Assembly (NCBI GenBank): GCA_028718045.1
Contig: JAQUMQ010000025.1
Span: forward strand, 1 to 11,183
DNA from: Actinomycetota bacterium
GTDB lineage: Bacteria; Actinomycetota; Humimicrobiia; Humimicrobiales; Humimicrobiaceae
Direction of reading: 5' to 3'
DNA: 11,183 nt
Both the position numbers and the translations under genes were made by a program. Positions 1 to 6,883 of this stretch are shown here, in pieces (position 1 is the stretch's first letter; each line of letters starts with the position of its first letter). The notes under the pieces were generated by a model that made no database searches, was not told the origin of the DNA, and was given only the letters and a program-made list of their open reading frames with translations.

Positions 1-1717
1 CGATATTCGTAATGTTTGGCGGAATGAGTTCGTTATATATTTCGGGAATTATCTTTGATATATTTTGATTTTCCGGATTAAGGTTTTTATCAATCACCGG
101 CATTGAGACAGGATTCCCAATAATTTCGAGTGCTTTGGCTGATGCAAATCCATAATAAGATAAGGCATTGATCGAAAATATTTTCTTATATATTTCGATT
201 GCTTCACTTTGTTTGTCCAACTTTTGAAGACATTTTGCTTTCCAAAAGAGACTCTTTTCTTCAAGACTCGTGCCTTTGAAAGAAACTGACATCTTGTCAA
301 ATGTTATTAGTGCGCTGTCAAATTCTTCAAGCCTGTACTGAATCCATCCAAGTTCCCAATAAACGTCAGGCAACTTGTCGCCGCCAGGATATTCATCGAT
401 TACTCTCTGATAATAAAAAGCGGCATTTTGCCAATCATCAGCCATATAAGAAATTCTTCCGCATCTGTACAGGCTGTCATCCGCATAATTGCTTTGGGGG
501 AATTTTTCAAGCAGCATTTTATAGGTTTGGATAGCTTCGTTGCTTGCATTTAAGTTTGTAAGGCATCTTCCTAAGTAATACAAAGAGTCGTCAGCATAAC
601 CTCCCGTAGGAAATCTTTCATAGTTCATATCCAAATACTTTTTTGAATTTGCATAATCATTCATATTAAAATAACACATGCCTGTTTTAAAAAGTGTTTT
701 CGAATAAATATCCGGATATTTATTCGATGCATCACTGCTTGCAATAATTTTATTGAAATCTGCGAGCGCCATATCATAATAATATATGCTAAACAGTTTC
801 TCCGCCCTGGCGTAAAGTTCATCGACGGTCGGTATAAAAGCAGGAAGGCCGTTTTGTTCCGATAATCTTGCCAGATTCTCACAGGCATATTTTGCATAAT
901 CAGATTCGGGGTATTTGATATAAATATTTTTATAGTCGGCATATGCTTCTTCGAAGTTGCTGTTTTTTTCTTTGCAGACTCCTGATTGAAATAAAGAATA
1001 TGGAATAAGACCGGAATCGGGAAATTTTGTCTGGAATATTTTATATTGTCCGGCAGCTTTAACGAAATCTTTCTTAAGATAATATGCGTCTCCGAGTTCG
1101 ATGGTTGCTTTTTCCTGAAAAATGCTTTGAGGAAAGTTATCGATCAAGTTCCGGTAATTCTCAACTGCCATATCATATTTTTTTTGCAGGAGCATACTTT
1201 TTGCAATGTAGAATTTTATATAATCGGCAAGAATAATATAGTCCGATTTTATTTTTTCCAGATAATACTGCGCTTCGACATATTTTGCTTCCTCAAAGGA
1301 TTTTATCCCAAGCTCAAAATAGTATCTTTGCGTTTCCAGATCATTGGTATTGCCGGTATTTTCTGTTTTTGAATCAGATGTGTCATTTTTCTGATTATCT
1401 TCGGCAGTTTCGGATATAGTCGATTGTCCGATTGATGCCGGATCCTCGCTGCTGCCGGAACCATTTGAATTGCCTGATTTTGCCGCGATGATTGAAGTGG
1501 TAACTCCGTTTGTAATGTTAGTCTGGTTTGAGGTTGCATTCTCGTCGCTGTCCGAGTTTGCCGGTATGCCTGTCGAGTTCGTAACTCCAGCTTTTTTGCC
1601 TTCAAGCAGACTGCTGCACCCCGATAAAGAGAAAAATAAGAAAAAAATAATCATGAAAATCCAAAATGCTTTAGCAAGGGTTATTGGCGAAATCGATAAT
1701 GTGTTATGCTTTTTCAT
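1..1717 (-). CDS. TPR-repeat lipoprotein, probable N-terminal part of an Slt-like lytic transglycosylase (partial)
   Basis: An open frame runs from an ATG at 1717 to the left edge without a stop (572 codons). The N-terminus is a lipoprotein signal: MKKH, a hydrophobic stretch at about residues 18-31, then the lipobox LSGC with Cys34 as the lipidation site. Residues 35-128 are a low-complexity Ser/Thr/Asn/Asp-rich linker. From about residue 129 the protein is a chain of TPR-like helix pairs (for example EAIQTYKMLLEKFPQSNYA). Residues about 517-530 (NALSYYGFASAKAL) resemble the end of the TPR superhelix in soluble lytic murein transglycosylases, which suggests an SLT catalytic domain beyond the window; that part is inference. 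A BamD/YbgF-like TPR lipoprotein is the alternative. No clear Shine-Dalgarno precedes the ATG. A start at Met22 would spoil the signal peptide's basic n-region. The gene diverges from the patatin gene. Confidence 0.82.
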   Translation of the reverse strand, partial: MKKHNTLSISPITLAKAFWIFMIIFFLFFSLSGCSSLLEGKKAGVTNSTGIPANSDSDENATSNQTNITNGVTTSIIAAKSGNSNGSGSSEDPASIGQSTISETAEDNQKNDTSDSKTENTGNTNDLETQRYYFELGIKSFEEAKYVEAQYYLEKIKSDYIILADYIKFYIAKSMLLQKKYDMAVENYRNLIDNFPQSIFQEKATIELGDAYYLKKDFVKAAGQYKIFQTKFPDSGLIPYSLFQSGVCKEKNSNFEEAYADYKNIYIKYPESDYAKYACENLARLSEQNGLPAFIPTVDELYARAEKLFSIYYYDMALADFNKIIASSDASNKYPDIYSKTLFKTGMCYFNMNDYANSKKYLDMNYERFPTGGYADDSLYYLGRCLTNLNASNEAIQTYKMLLEKFPQSNYADDSLYRCGRISYMADDWQNAAFYYQRVIDEYPGGDKLPDVYWELGWIQYRLEEFDSALITFDKMSVSFKGTSLEEKSLFWKAKCLQKLDKQSEAIEIYKKIFSINALSYYGFASAKALEIIGNPVSMPVIDKNLNPENQNISKIIPEIYNELIPPNITNI

Positions 1718-1728
1718 CTTTGTCGATA

Positions 1729-1734
1729 ATTATA
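1729..1734 (-). promoter_or_regulatory. Candidate -10 box (TATAAT) for the TPR lipoprotein gene
   Basis: A perfect TATAAT reads on the minus strand only 11 nt before the ATG at 1717. Transcription would begin around 1722, leaving a leader of about 5 nt. No good -35 lies at 16-18 bp spacing (TTATTT at best). The region is very AT-rich, so a chance match is quite possible. Confidence 0.3.
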
Positions 1735-1961
1735 ATGATTAGGTCTTCGATAAATAATATATATATTTATATTCGTGTATCTTTGTATTCACCTTTTGTC
1801 TGTCCGGCGCCGGGATTTTTTTTAGTTTCCCTTTTTTAACGAAATATCAACTTTAATATGTTTTTAAATATTATCAAACTATAGGGATTCATTCAATTTT
1901 TTATGAAAATCCTTTAAAAAATTTTTTGCTGTTTTTTAAATTCAATTCGAAAACGAATATC

Positions 1962-1990
1962 TTAAATTATTTCGGTTTTTATTTTATAAT
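1962..1990 (+). promoter_or_regulatory. Candidate promoter of the patatin gene, implying a leaderless transcript
   Basis: A perfect -10 box TATAAT lies at 1985-1990. A weak -35 (TTAAAT) lies at 1962-1967, giving a 17-bp spacer. The expected transcription start, about 7 nt after the -10 box, coincides with the A of the ATG at 1997. There is no Shine-Dalgarno sequence between the box and the ATG. The inverted repeat at 1945-1958 lies just upstream of the -35. High AT content weakens the call. Confidence 0.35.
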
Positions 1991-1996
1991 AATTTC

Positions 1997-2794
1997 ATGT
2001 TATTCAGAAGAAAACCAAAAAAAATAGGAGTGGCTTTAAGCGGAGGAGGAGCACGCGGGCTTGCTCATATAGGAGTTCTCGAAGTTCTCGAAAATGAAGG
2101 AATCAATATCTCGGCTATTTCAGGCACGAGCATGGGTTCTGTCATAGGTGCTCTTTATTGCTCCGGAGTTTCCATAAGCGAAATCTTAAAGTTTATAAAT
2201 TCAAACGACTGGAAGAGGTTTGTAATCTCGACTACGTTTACTCTTCCTAACTTAACTATTTTAAACTCAAGAAAAGTCGATAAGGTCTTATATAAATTTT
2301 TACAAGAAAAAACTTTTGATGATTGCATAAAACCGTTTTGTGCCGTTGCGGCTGATATCATTTCAAAAAAAAGGGTAGCGCTGGGAAAAGGTAAATTAAA
2401 AGATGCCGTAAAGGCTTCTATCGCAATACCCGGCATATTTGAACCATTGGTAAAAGACGGCATGATATTGATAGATGGGGGTGTTATCGAGCCTCTGCCC
2501 GTGGATACGGTAAGGAAAATGGGCGTCGATTTTATTATAGCGGTTGCCCTAAACAATACCGACAGGAAAGAGATACCGACAACAAAAACATCAATTTTTA
2601 ACGTAATCGACTTATCTCTTGCCATGATGGAAAGAGAAATTGAAGCCAGCTGCTTTCCTATGGCGGATGCGCTTATACAACCGAAAACGGGAGATTTTGG
2701 TATTTTTGAGTTTACGAAAGCACCGGAGATAATAAATGCGGGCAGAATATCGGCTATGGAAAAGATTGGCGAAATAAAAAGAAAAATTTTTTAG
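1997..2794 (+). CDS. Patatin-like phospholipase / acyl hydrolase (RssA-type)
   Basis: This 265-residue protein has all the hallmarks of bacterial patatin-like lipid acyl hydrolases. The oxyanion-hole motif GGGARG is at residues 16-21. The nucleophile elbow GTSMG gives catalytic Ser45. The DGG motif gives the dyad aspartate Asp160, within LIDGGVIEPLPVD. There is no signal peptide, so it should be cytosolic or membrane-associated and act on phospholipid or other acyl esters; the substrate cannot be read from the sequence. Its length and simple one-domain layout match the RssA/YchK group rather than secreted ExoU-type toxins. The ATG at 1997 is the natural start because family members begin a few basic residues before the K-I-G-x-A-L-S-G-G-G strand. 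It is a single gene, divergent from the TPR lipoprotein gene and convergent with nadC. Confidence 0.92.
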   Translation: MLFRRKPKKIGVALSGGGARGLAHIGVLEVLENEGINISAISGTSMGSVIGALYCSGVSISEILKFINSNDWKRFVISTTFTLPNLTILNSRKVDKVLYKFLQEKTFDDCIKPFCAVAADIISKKRVALGKGKLKDAVKASIAIPGIFEPLVKDGMILIDGGVIEPLPVDTVRKMGVDFIIAVALNNTDRKEIPTTKTSIFNVIDLSLAMMEREIEASCFPMADALIQPKTGDFGIFEFTKAPEIINAGRISAMEKIGEIKRKIF

Positions 2795-2810
2795 CAATCC
2801 GAAAAAAAAT

Positions 2811-2867
2811 TCCGGCAAACAAACTTAAAAAAGTAAGCTTTTATTTTATTTGAAATCCCAAACCGGA
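2811..2867. terminator. Nested hairpin, candidate shared terminator of the patatin gene and nadC
   Basis: The 94-bp convergent gap contains an outer inverted repeat TCCGG (2811-2815) / CCGGA (2863-2867). Inside it is a smaller stem CTTA (2824-2827) / TAAG (2834-2837), which extends to AAACTTA against TAAGCTTT with one bulged base. On the minus strand, downstream of nadC, the outer stem is followed by eight T residues (complement of 2802-2809). On the plus strand the inner stem is followed by CTTTTATTTTATTT. Position and T-runs suit a bidirectional rho-independent terminator, but the stems are short and AT-rich. Confidence 0.4.
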
Positions 2868-2888
2868 TTATTCGTTAAAATTGGCTTT

Positions 2889-3767
2889 TCAGCTTTTAAA
2901 CTCCAGTGAAAAATCTATGGCTTTGGCAGAATTTGTTATTGCCCCCGAGGATATGAGATCCACACCCGTTTTACATATTTGTTCCAGTGTTTCAAGGCGA
3001 ACATTTCCGGAAGCTTCGATCTTGCACCGATCATTTAATTTTTCTCTTATCAGCTTGACTGATTTTGTCATTTCGTCGAATCCCATATTATCAAGCATTA
3101 TTATGTCAGCTTTACTTTCGACAGCTTCAAGAAGTTCATCTTGCGTTTTTACTTCAACTTCTATTTTTAAGGTATGAGGAATTTTATTTCTCAGCATATT
3201 TATTGCCTTGCTTACTCCGCCCGCTGCGGCGATATGGTTATCTTTTATGAGTATTCCGTCGAAAAGCCCGAATCTGTGGTTGTAACCGCCGCCGCACCTT
3301 ACTGCGTATTTCTCAAGTATTCTGAGATTCGGGATAGTTTTTCTCGTTTCGGTAATTTTTATACTATATGGAGACGATATTTCCGTAAATTTTTTTGTCG
3401 CGCTCGCAATTCCAGAAAGGTGCTGAATGAAATTCAAGCTGACTCTTTCCGACTTTAAAATTGATAATGTCGAGCCTTTTATTTCACAGATTTTTTCTCT
3501 TGTATTCAAGAAATCACCGTCATTTTTTAATTTAAGAAACTTTATTTTTGAATCTATTTCTTCGAAAATAAATTTTGCGACGTCTATTCCGCATAAAACG
3601 GCACCATTTTTTTCTTTGCAAATAATATAGCTTTCGGAGAAGTCGTCCTTGCCGAAGATATGCTTTGACGTTATATCGCCGTAAGCACCCAAATCTTCCT
3701 TTATCGCATTTTTTATAATATCCTCAATTTCAAGTTTGCTTAACGCAGTTAAGTTTTTGTTTTTCAT
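2889..3767 (-). CDS. nadC: Nicotinate-nucleotide pyrophosphorylase (quinolinate phosphoribosyltransferase)
   Basis: NadC converts quinolinate and PRPP to nicotinate mononucleotide, CO2 and pyrophosphate, the third step of de novo NAD synthesis. With the ATG at 3767 the protein has 292 residues, normal for the family. The signatures appear in order: EDLGAYGDIT near the N-terminus, ETRKT at 140-144 (substrate-binding Arg/Lys), HRFGLFDGILIKDNH at 164-178, EVEVK at 203-207, LDNM at 225-228, EASGNV at 251-256 and SSGAITNS at 273-280. The ATG at 3767 is preferred over an in-frame TTG at 3785 because a GAAAG element lies 8 nt before it and the TTG only adds six residues. It is the last gene of the nadA-nadB-nadC operon, 119-137 nt after nadB, and ends facing the patatin gene. 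Confidence 0.96.
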   Translation of the reverse strand: MKNKNLTALSKLEIEDIIKNAIKEDLGAYGDITSKHIFGKDDFSESYIICKEKNGAVLCGIDVAKFIFEEIDSKIKFLKLKNDGDFLNTREKICEIKGSTLSILKSERVSLNFIQHLSGIASATKKFTEISSPYSIKITETRKTIPNLRILEKYAVRCGGGYNHRFGLFDGILIKDNHIAAAGGVSKAINMLRNKIPHTLKIEVEVKTQDELLEAVESKADIIMLDNMGFDEMTKSVKLIREKLNDRCKIEASGNVRLETLEQICKTGVDLISSGAITNSAKAIDFSLEFKS

Positions 3768-3810
3768 GATTTTTACTTTCGTCAAATATTGTTTTTTAAA
3801 ATTTTTTTCG

Positions 3811-3860
3811 GTATATCCATTTTATAAAAAAACAAAAACAAAGTTTTTTTATAGATATAC
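3811..3860. repeat. 18-bp imperfect inverted repeat in the nadB-nadC gap
   Basis: GTATATC (3811-3817) pairs with GATATAC (3854-3860). TATAAAAAAAC (3823-3833) pairs with GTTTTTTTATA (3843-3853). A 5-nt bulge (CATTT, 3818-3822) interrupts the left arm, and the loop is 9 nt. The 18 pairs are AT-rich but their contiguity is striking. The transcript of the nad operon would contain this stem-loop just before nadC. It has no T-run in the right place for a simple terminator, so an RNA-processing or stability element, or a short mobile-repeat relic, is possible. Confidence 0.55.
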
Positions 3861-3904
3861 AGCCGGCAATATTTTCCAAGATGGCTTTCGGGAAGATAAT
3901 CTTT

Positions 3905-5602
3905 TTACGTTACCGGTTCAAAATAAATCTCTTCATCTTTTTGAATTATATGCTTTTTCCAGTTTTTATCATCTGTTTCGGGAAAGTCGCATCTTTGGTG
4001 AGTTCCTCTGCTTTCGGTTCTTGATATTGCTGCGGTTATAATAAGTTTTGCGACAAAAAGCATATTTAAAAATTCATTTGATTCTAACTCTTTTATCTCG
4101 TATAAGCTTTGTTTAGCTAAATTTTCGTTTACAAAGTTAAGTACATTTCCAAGTCTTTTGCCTTCCCTTAAAATGCCTACTCTGCTCGACATGAGGTGCT
4201 TTAATTTATTTTTTAGTTTGTTTATTTCCTCCGATGTTACGGGTTTATCGTTTTTTTGACTTATCGAATTTTCATCGTTTTTGACGATATTTTTGTTTTT
4301 AAAAGAAATGGCTTTGCAAATTATCTCCTGACAGGCTGTTGCTTTTTGGGCTAATTTTAATTTATTTTTATTATCGATTTTGTTTACGATACTTTCATAA
4401 ATTCTTGCTCCAAAAACAAGTGCTTCTATCAAGGAATTGCTTGCCAACCTGTTTGCTCCATGAGCTCCTGTTGCCGCTGTTTCTCCGCAAGCATAAACAC
4501 CCCGTATATTTGTTTCACCATTTAAGCTTGTTTTTATCCCACCGTTAAGGTAATGAGCTGCAGGGGAAATTTTTATTAAATCGGTTTTTAAATCAAGCCC
4601 GTTTTCCCTAAGTTTGTTTATTATGTTTGGAAATCTGATGTTTAACATATGTTCGTTAAGATGCGTTGCGTCAAGGTAAACGAAATCCGTTTCTTTTTCT
4701 TTCATTATCATTATCATTTCCTTGACTACTATATCTCTTGGGGCAAGTTCGGCAAGCGGATGTTTCCCAAGCATGAATCTGTTTCCTTCGATATCTCTTA
4801 AAAAAGCTCCTTCACCTCTTAAGGCTTCGGTAATCAAAAATAGCTTGCCGTCGTTTGTTTTAAAAACCGTTGGATGAAATTGGATGAATTCGATATCTTT
4901 TATCTCTGCACCGGCTCTGTAAGCCATGGCAATGCCGTCGCCTGTCGAAACAGAAGGATTGGTCGTAAGTTCAAATAGCTGGCCTATTCCGCCGGTGGAA
5001 ATAATTATGTTTGACGTAGGATGTATTTCGACTTTACCGTTATTTGTATTAAGAACCGAAATACCTATACATTCATTGTCTGAAGTCAAGATATCAAGCA
5101 CGAAATTTTCTGGATAAAATTCGATATTTTTAAGCTGCTTTGCAAAAGCAATGAGTTTTTTTTCGATTTCTTCACCCGTAGCATCTCCTCCGGCGTGAAG
5201 TATTCTTGGACTGGAGTGCCCTCCTTCAAGAGTAAGACCTATTTCTCCATTGGCAATGTCAAAGTTGATTCCATTTTTGATAAGGTCTTCAATCATTTTT
5301 GGAGCTGATCGGACAAGAGCTTTTACTGCTTCGCTGTCACACAAGCCTTGTCCTGATTTGATCGTGTCATTGTAATGACTTTCCCAACCGTCCGGACTTT
5401 TTATCGCGGCTGCAATACCGCCCTGAGCATACCAGGTATTGGATTCCGAAAGCGCGCTTTTTGTAAAAATTTTAACTGTTCCGTGATTTGACAATCTTAT
5501 TGCGGTAGATAGTCCGGCTATTCCGCTGCCTATTATCGTATAATCATTGTAATCGCACAGATTATCATAGTTTAAAGGATTAAATAAAAATCTTGGAAGC
5601 AT
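3905..5602 (-). CDS. nadB: L-aspartate oxidase
   Basis: NadB is a flavoprotein that oxidises L-aspartate to iminoaspartate for NadA, using oxygen or, in anaerobes, fumarate as electron acceptor. The 565-residue protein has the FAD-binding GSGIAG at 25-30, FHPT at 242-245, RGEGAFLRD at 262-270, APRDIV with active-site-type Arg289, PAAHYLNGG with His350, and the helical C-terminal domain from about 455 ending in SRTESRGTH. The roughly 20 residues before the FAD motif (PRFLFNPLNYDNL) match the PRYLV-type N-terminal extension known in clostridial-like NadBs, which supports the ATG at 5602. Residues about 430-456 form a Lys/Asn-rich, probably loose linker before the helical domain. It lies 82 nt after nadA and 119 nt or more before nadC, on the same strand. 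A GAAAG element stands 11 nt before the start. Confidence 0.97.
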   Translation of the reverse strand: MLPRFLFNPLNYDNLCDYNDYTIIGSGIAGLSTAIRLSNHGTVKIFTKSALSESNTWYAQGGIAAAIKSPDGWESHYNDTIKSGQGLCDSEAVKALVRSAPKMIEDLIKNGINFDIANGEIGLTLEGGHSSPRILHAGGDATGEEIEKKLIAFAKQLKNIEFYPENFVLDILTSDNECIGISVLNTNNGKVEIHPTSNIIISTGGIGQLFELTTNPSVSTGDGIAMAYRAGAEIKDIEFIQFHPTVFKTNDGKLFLITEALRGEGAFLRDIEGNRFMLGKHPLAELAPRDIVVKEMIMIMKEKETDFVYLDATHLNEHMLNIRFPNIINKLRENGLDLKTDLIKISPAAHYLNGGIKTSLNGETNIRGVYACGETAATGAHGANRLASNSLIEALVFGARIYESIVNKIDNKNKLKLAQKATACQEIICKAISFKNKNIVKNDENSISQKNDKPVTSEEINKLKNKLKHLMSSRVGILREGKRLGNVLNFVNENLAKQSLYEIKELESNEFLNMLFVAKLIITAAISRTESRGTHQRCDFPETDDKNWKKHIIQKDEEIYFEPVT

Positions 5603-5684
5603 TGTTTTAACATCTTTCTGGTTTTTGATTTCATTTATATTAGCAAACCTTGATTGAATATTTTAAGAATCTAAGTCACAAAAT

Positions 5685-6599
5685 TCAAACAAATTCCTTC
5701 ATTCTTTCAAGAGATGCTTTAGCATTTTTAATTATATCGTCAGATAACTTAATTTCATGGATATTATCTTCGAGAGCCCACATAATTTTTTCAAGGTTTA
5801 TAAGTTTCATGTTCGGGCAAATAGTGTTTTTTTGCGCCGGATAAAATACTTTTTTGGGGTTTTGTTTCTGAAGCCTGTATATAATGCCGATCTCTGTTCC
5901 TATAATGAATTCGGTGTTTTGAGATTTATTGACATATTTAAGCATCCCGCCCGTACTCAATGCTTTATCGGCTAATTCTATTACCTCAGGCGTACACTCG
6001 GGATGAACGATAACCTCTGCGCCAAGATGGTCTTTTTTGGTCTGGATAATTGTTTTTGCATTAATCAAAACATGAGTGGGGCAATATCCATGCCATAAGA
6101 TAAGATCTCTTTTGGTTTGACTTTGGACATAACTTCCGAGGTATCTGTCAGGAATAAATATGATTTTTTTGTTTTTAGGCAAAGAGCTGACGATTTGAAC
6201 AGCATTGGCACTGGTGCAGCATATATCGACTTTTGCCTTGACTTCAGCTGTCGAGTTTACGTAACAAACTATTATTGCATCGGGATGTGCTTTTTTTAGC
6301 TCATCCATATCTTTTACTGTTATCATGTTTGCCATAGGACATCCCGCGGATTCATCAGGAATCAGTACCGTTTTTTTTGGATTCAGGATTTTTGCGGTTT
6401 CAGCCATAAACTTTACGCCGCAAAATACGATTACCTTGTTTTGCACCTCTGATGCTTTTATGCTTAATTCAAGTGAATCTCCCACATAATCGGCGATATC
6501 TTGAACTTCGCCTATCTGATAATTATGGGCAAGTATTATTGCGTCTTTTTCTTTTTTTAGTTTTGCTATGGCATCTGCTATTTTTAAGTTAATATTCAT
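5685..6599 (-). CDS. nadA: Quinolinate synthase (4Fe-4S)
   Basis: NadA condenses iminoaspartate with dihydroxyacetone phosphate to quinolinate, using an oxygen-labile [4Fe-4S] cluster. The 304-residue protein is of the short form seen in Thermotoga and many anaerobes. AHNYQ at 24-28 begins the first of the three similar domains, followed by VGDSLELS, FCGVKFMAETAK and PDESAGCPMA. The three cluster ligands are predicted to be Cys87 (AGCPMA), Cys173 (WHGYCPTH) and Cys261 (TICPNM), with the family's spacing of about 86-88 residues. HPEC at 199-202 is the substrate-site motif. The ATG at 6599 is preceded by GAAAG at 10 nt. An out-of-frame ATG (6609) starts a six-codon frame overlapping the nadA start. 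First gene of the nad operon, divergent from topA. Confidence 0.97.
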   Translation of the reverse strand: MNINLKIADAIAKLKKEKDAIILAHNYQIGEVQDIADYVGDSLELSIKASEVQNKVIVFCGVKFMAETAKILNPKKTVLIPDESAGCPMANMITVKDMDELKKAHPDAIIVCYVNSTAEVKAKVDICCTSANAVQIVSSLPKNKKIIFIPDRYLGSYVQSQTKRDLILWHGYCPTHVLINAKTIIQTKKDHLGAEVIVHPECTPEVIELADKALSTGGMLKYVNKSQNTEFIIGTEIGIIYRLQKQNPKKVFYPAQKNTICPNMKLINLEKIMWALEDNIHEIKLSDDIIKNAKASLERMKEFV

Positions 6600-6883
6600 T
6601 TAAAGACATCTTTCTTTTTATCTTTTTTTAACTTCGGCTATGCAGCCTGTTATTTTAAATTGGTTTTTACTATAGGGTAAAAATCATTGTTTACTTATAA
6701 TGAATAATGTGTATTTATTTTAAAGTATAAACATAAAAAAATAAAACAATTAAAAATTAAAATATTTATTGCTTGATATTTTAAAAATTATTTTTTAATG
6801 TTATAAGTCTATATTCAATAAGATAATTTTTGTGATTTATCCGTGTATTATTTTATTATCATACTAAATAGGCTGAGTTCAAA
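6600..6883. other. AT-rich divergent promoter region between nadA and topA
   Basis: No gene is visible. This 284-bp stretch must hold the promoters of the nad operon (leftward) and of topA (rightward). A TTGATA at 6773-6778 followed 17 bp later by TAATGT is a weak rightward candidate. A TATAGT on the minus strand around 6671-6676 is a weak leftward -10. A small palindrome AAAGA-CA-TCTTT at 6602-6613 abuts the nadA start, and GGCT-ATGC-AGCC lies in the nadA leader at about 6636-6647. I recognise no operator of a known NAD repressor (NiaR, NrtR or NadQ). Confidence 0.4.

Larger units (their letters stand above)
1718..1996. other. Divergent intergenic region with promoters and small dyads
   Basis: No gene is visible in these 279 bases. 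They separate two divergent genes. Visible structures are an AT dyad at 1750-1770 (ATAAATA, 7-nt centre, TATTTAT), a GC-rich self-complementary 10-mer CCGGCGCCGG at 1804-1813 followed by a T-run, and a small inverted repeat ATTCG-AAAA-CGAAT at 1945-1958. The dyads could be protein-binding sites, but nothing identifies a regulator. Confidence 0.5.

Noticed and set aside
1804..1823. CCGGCGCCGG followed by eight T residues, resembling a terminator
   Set aside because: The self-complementary 10-mer leaves only a 3-bp stem once a loop is allowed, and no plus-strand gene ends upstream of it. At most it is a protein-binding dyad.
2155..2625. Open frame antisense to the patatin gene
   Set aside because: It is fully inside a well-supported gene with intact catalytic motifs on the other strand; no independent signal.
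6600..6883. tRNA or riboswitch in the nadA-topA gap
   Set aside because: No cloverleaf, no TTCGANNC-like element and no conserved NAD-riboswitch-like core could be seen; only short dyads are present.
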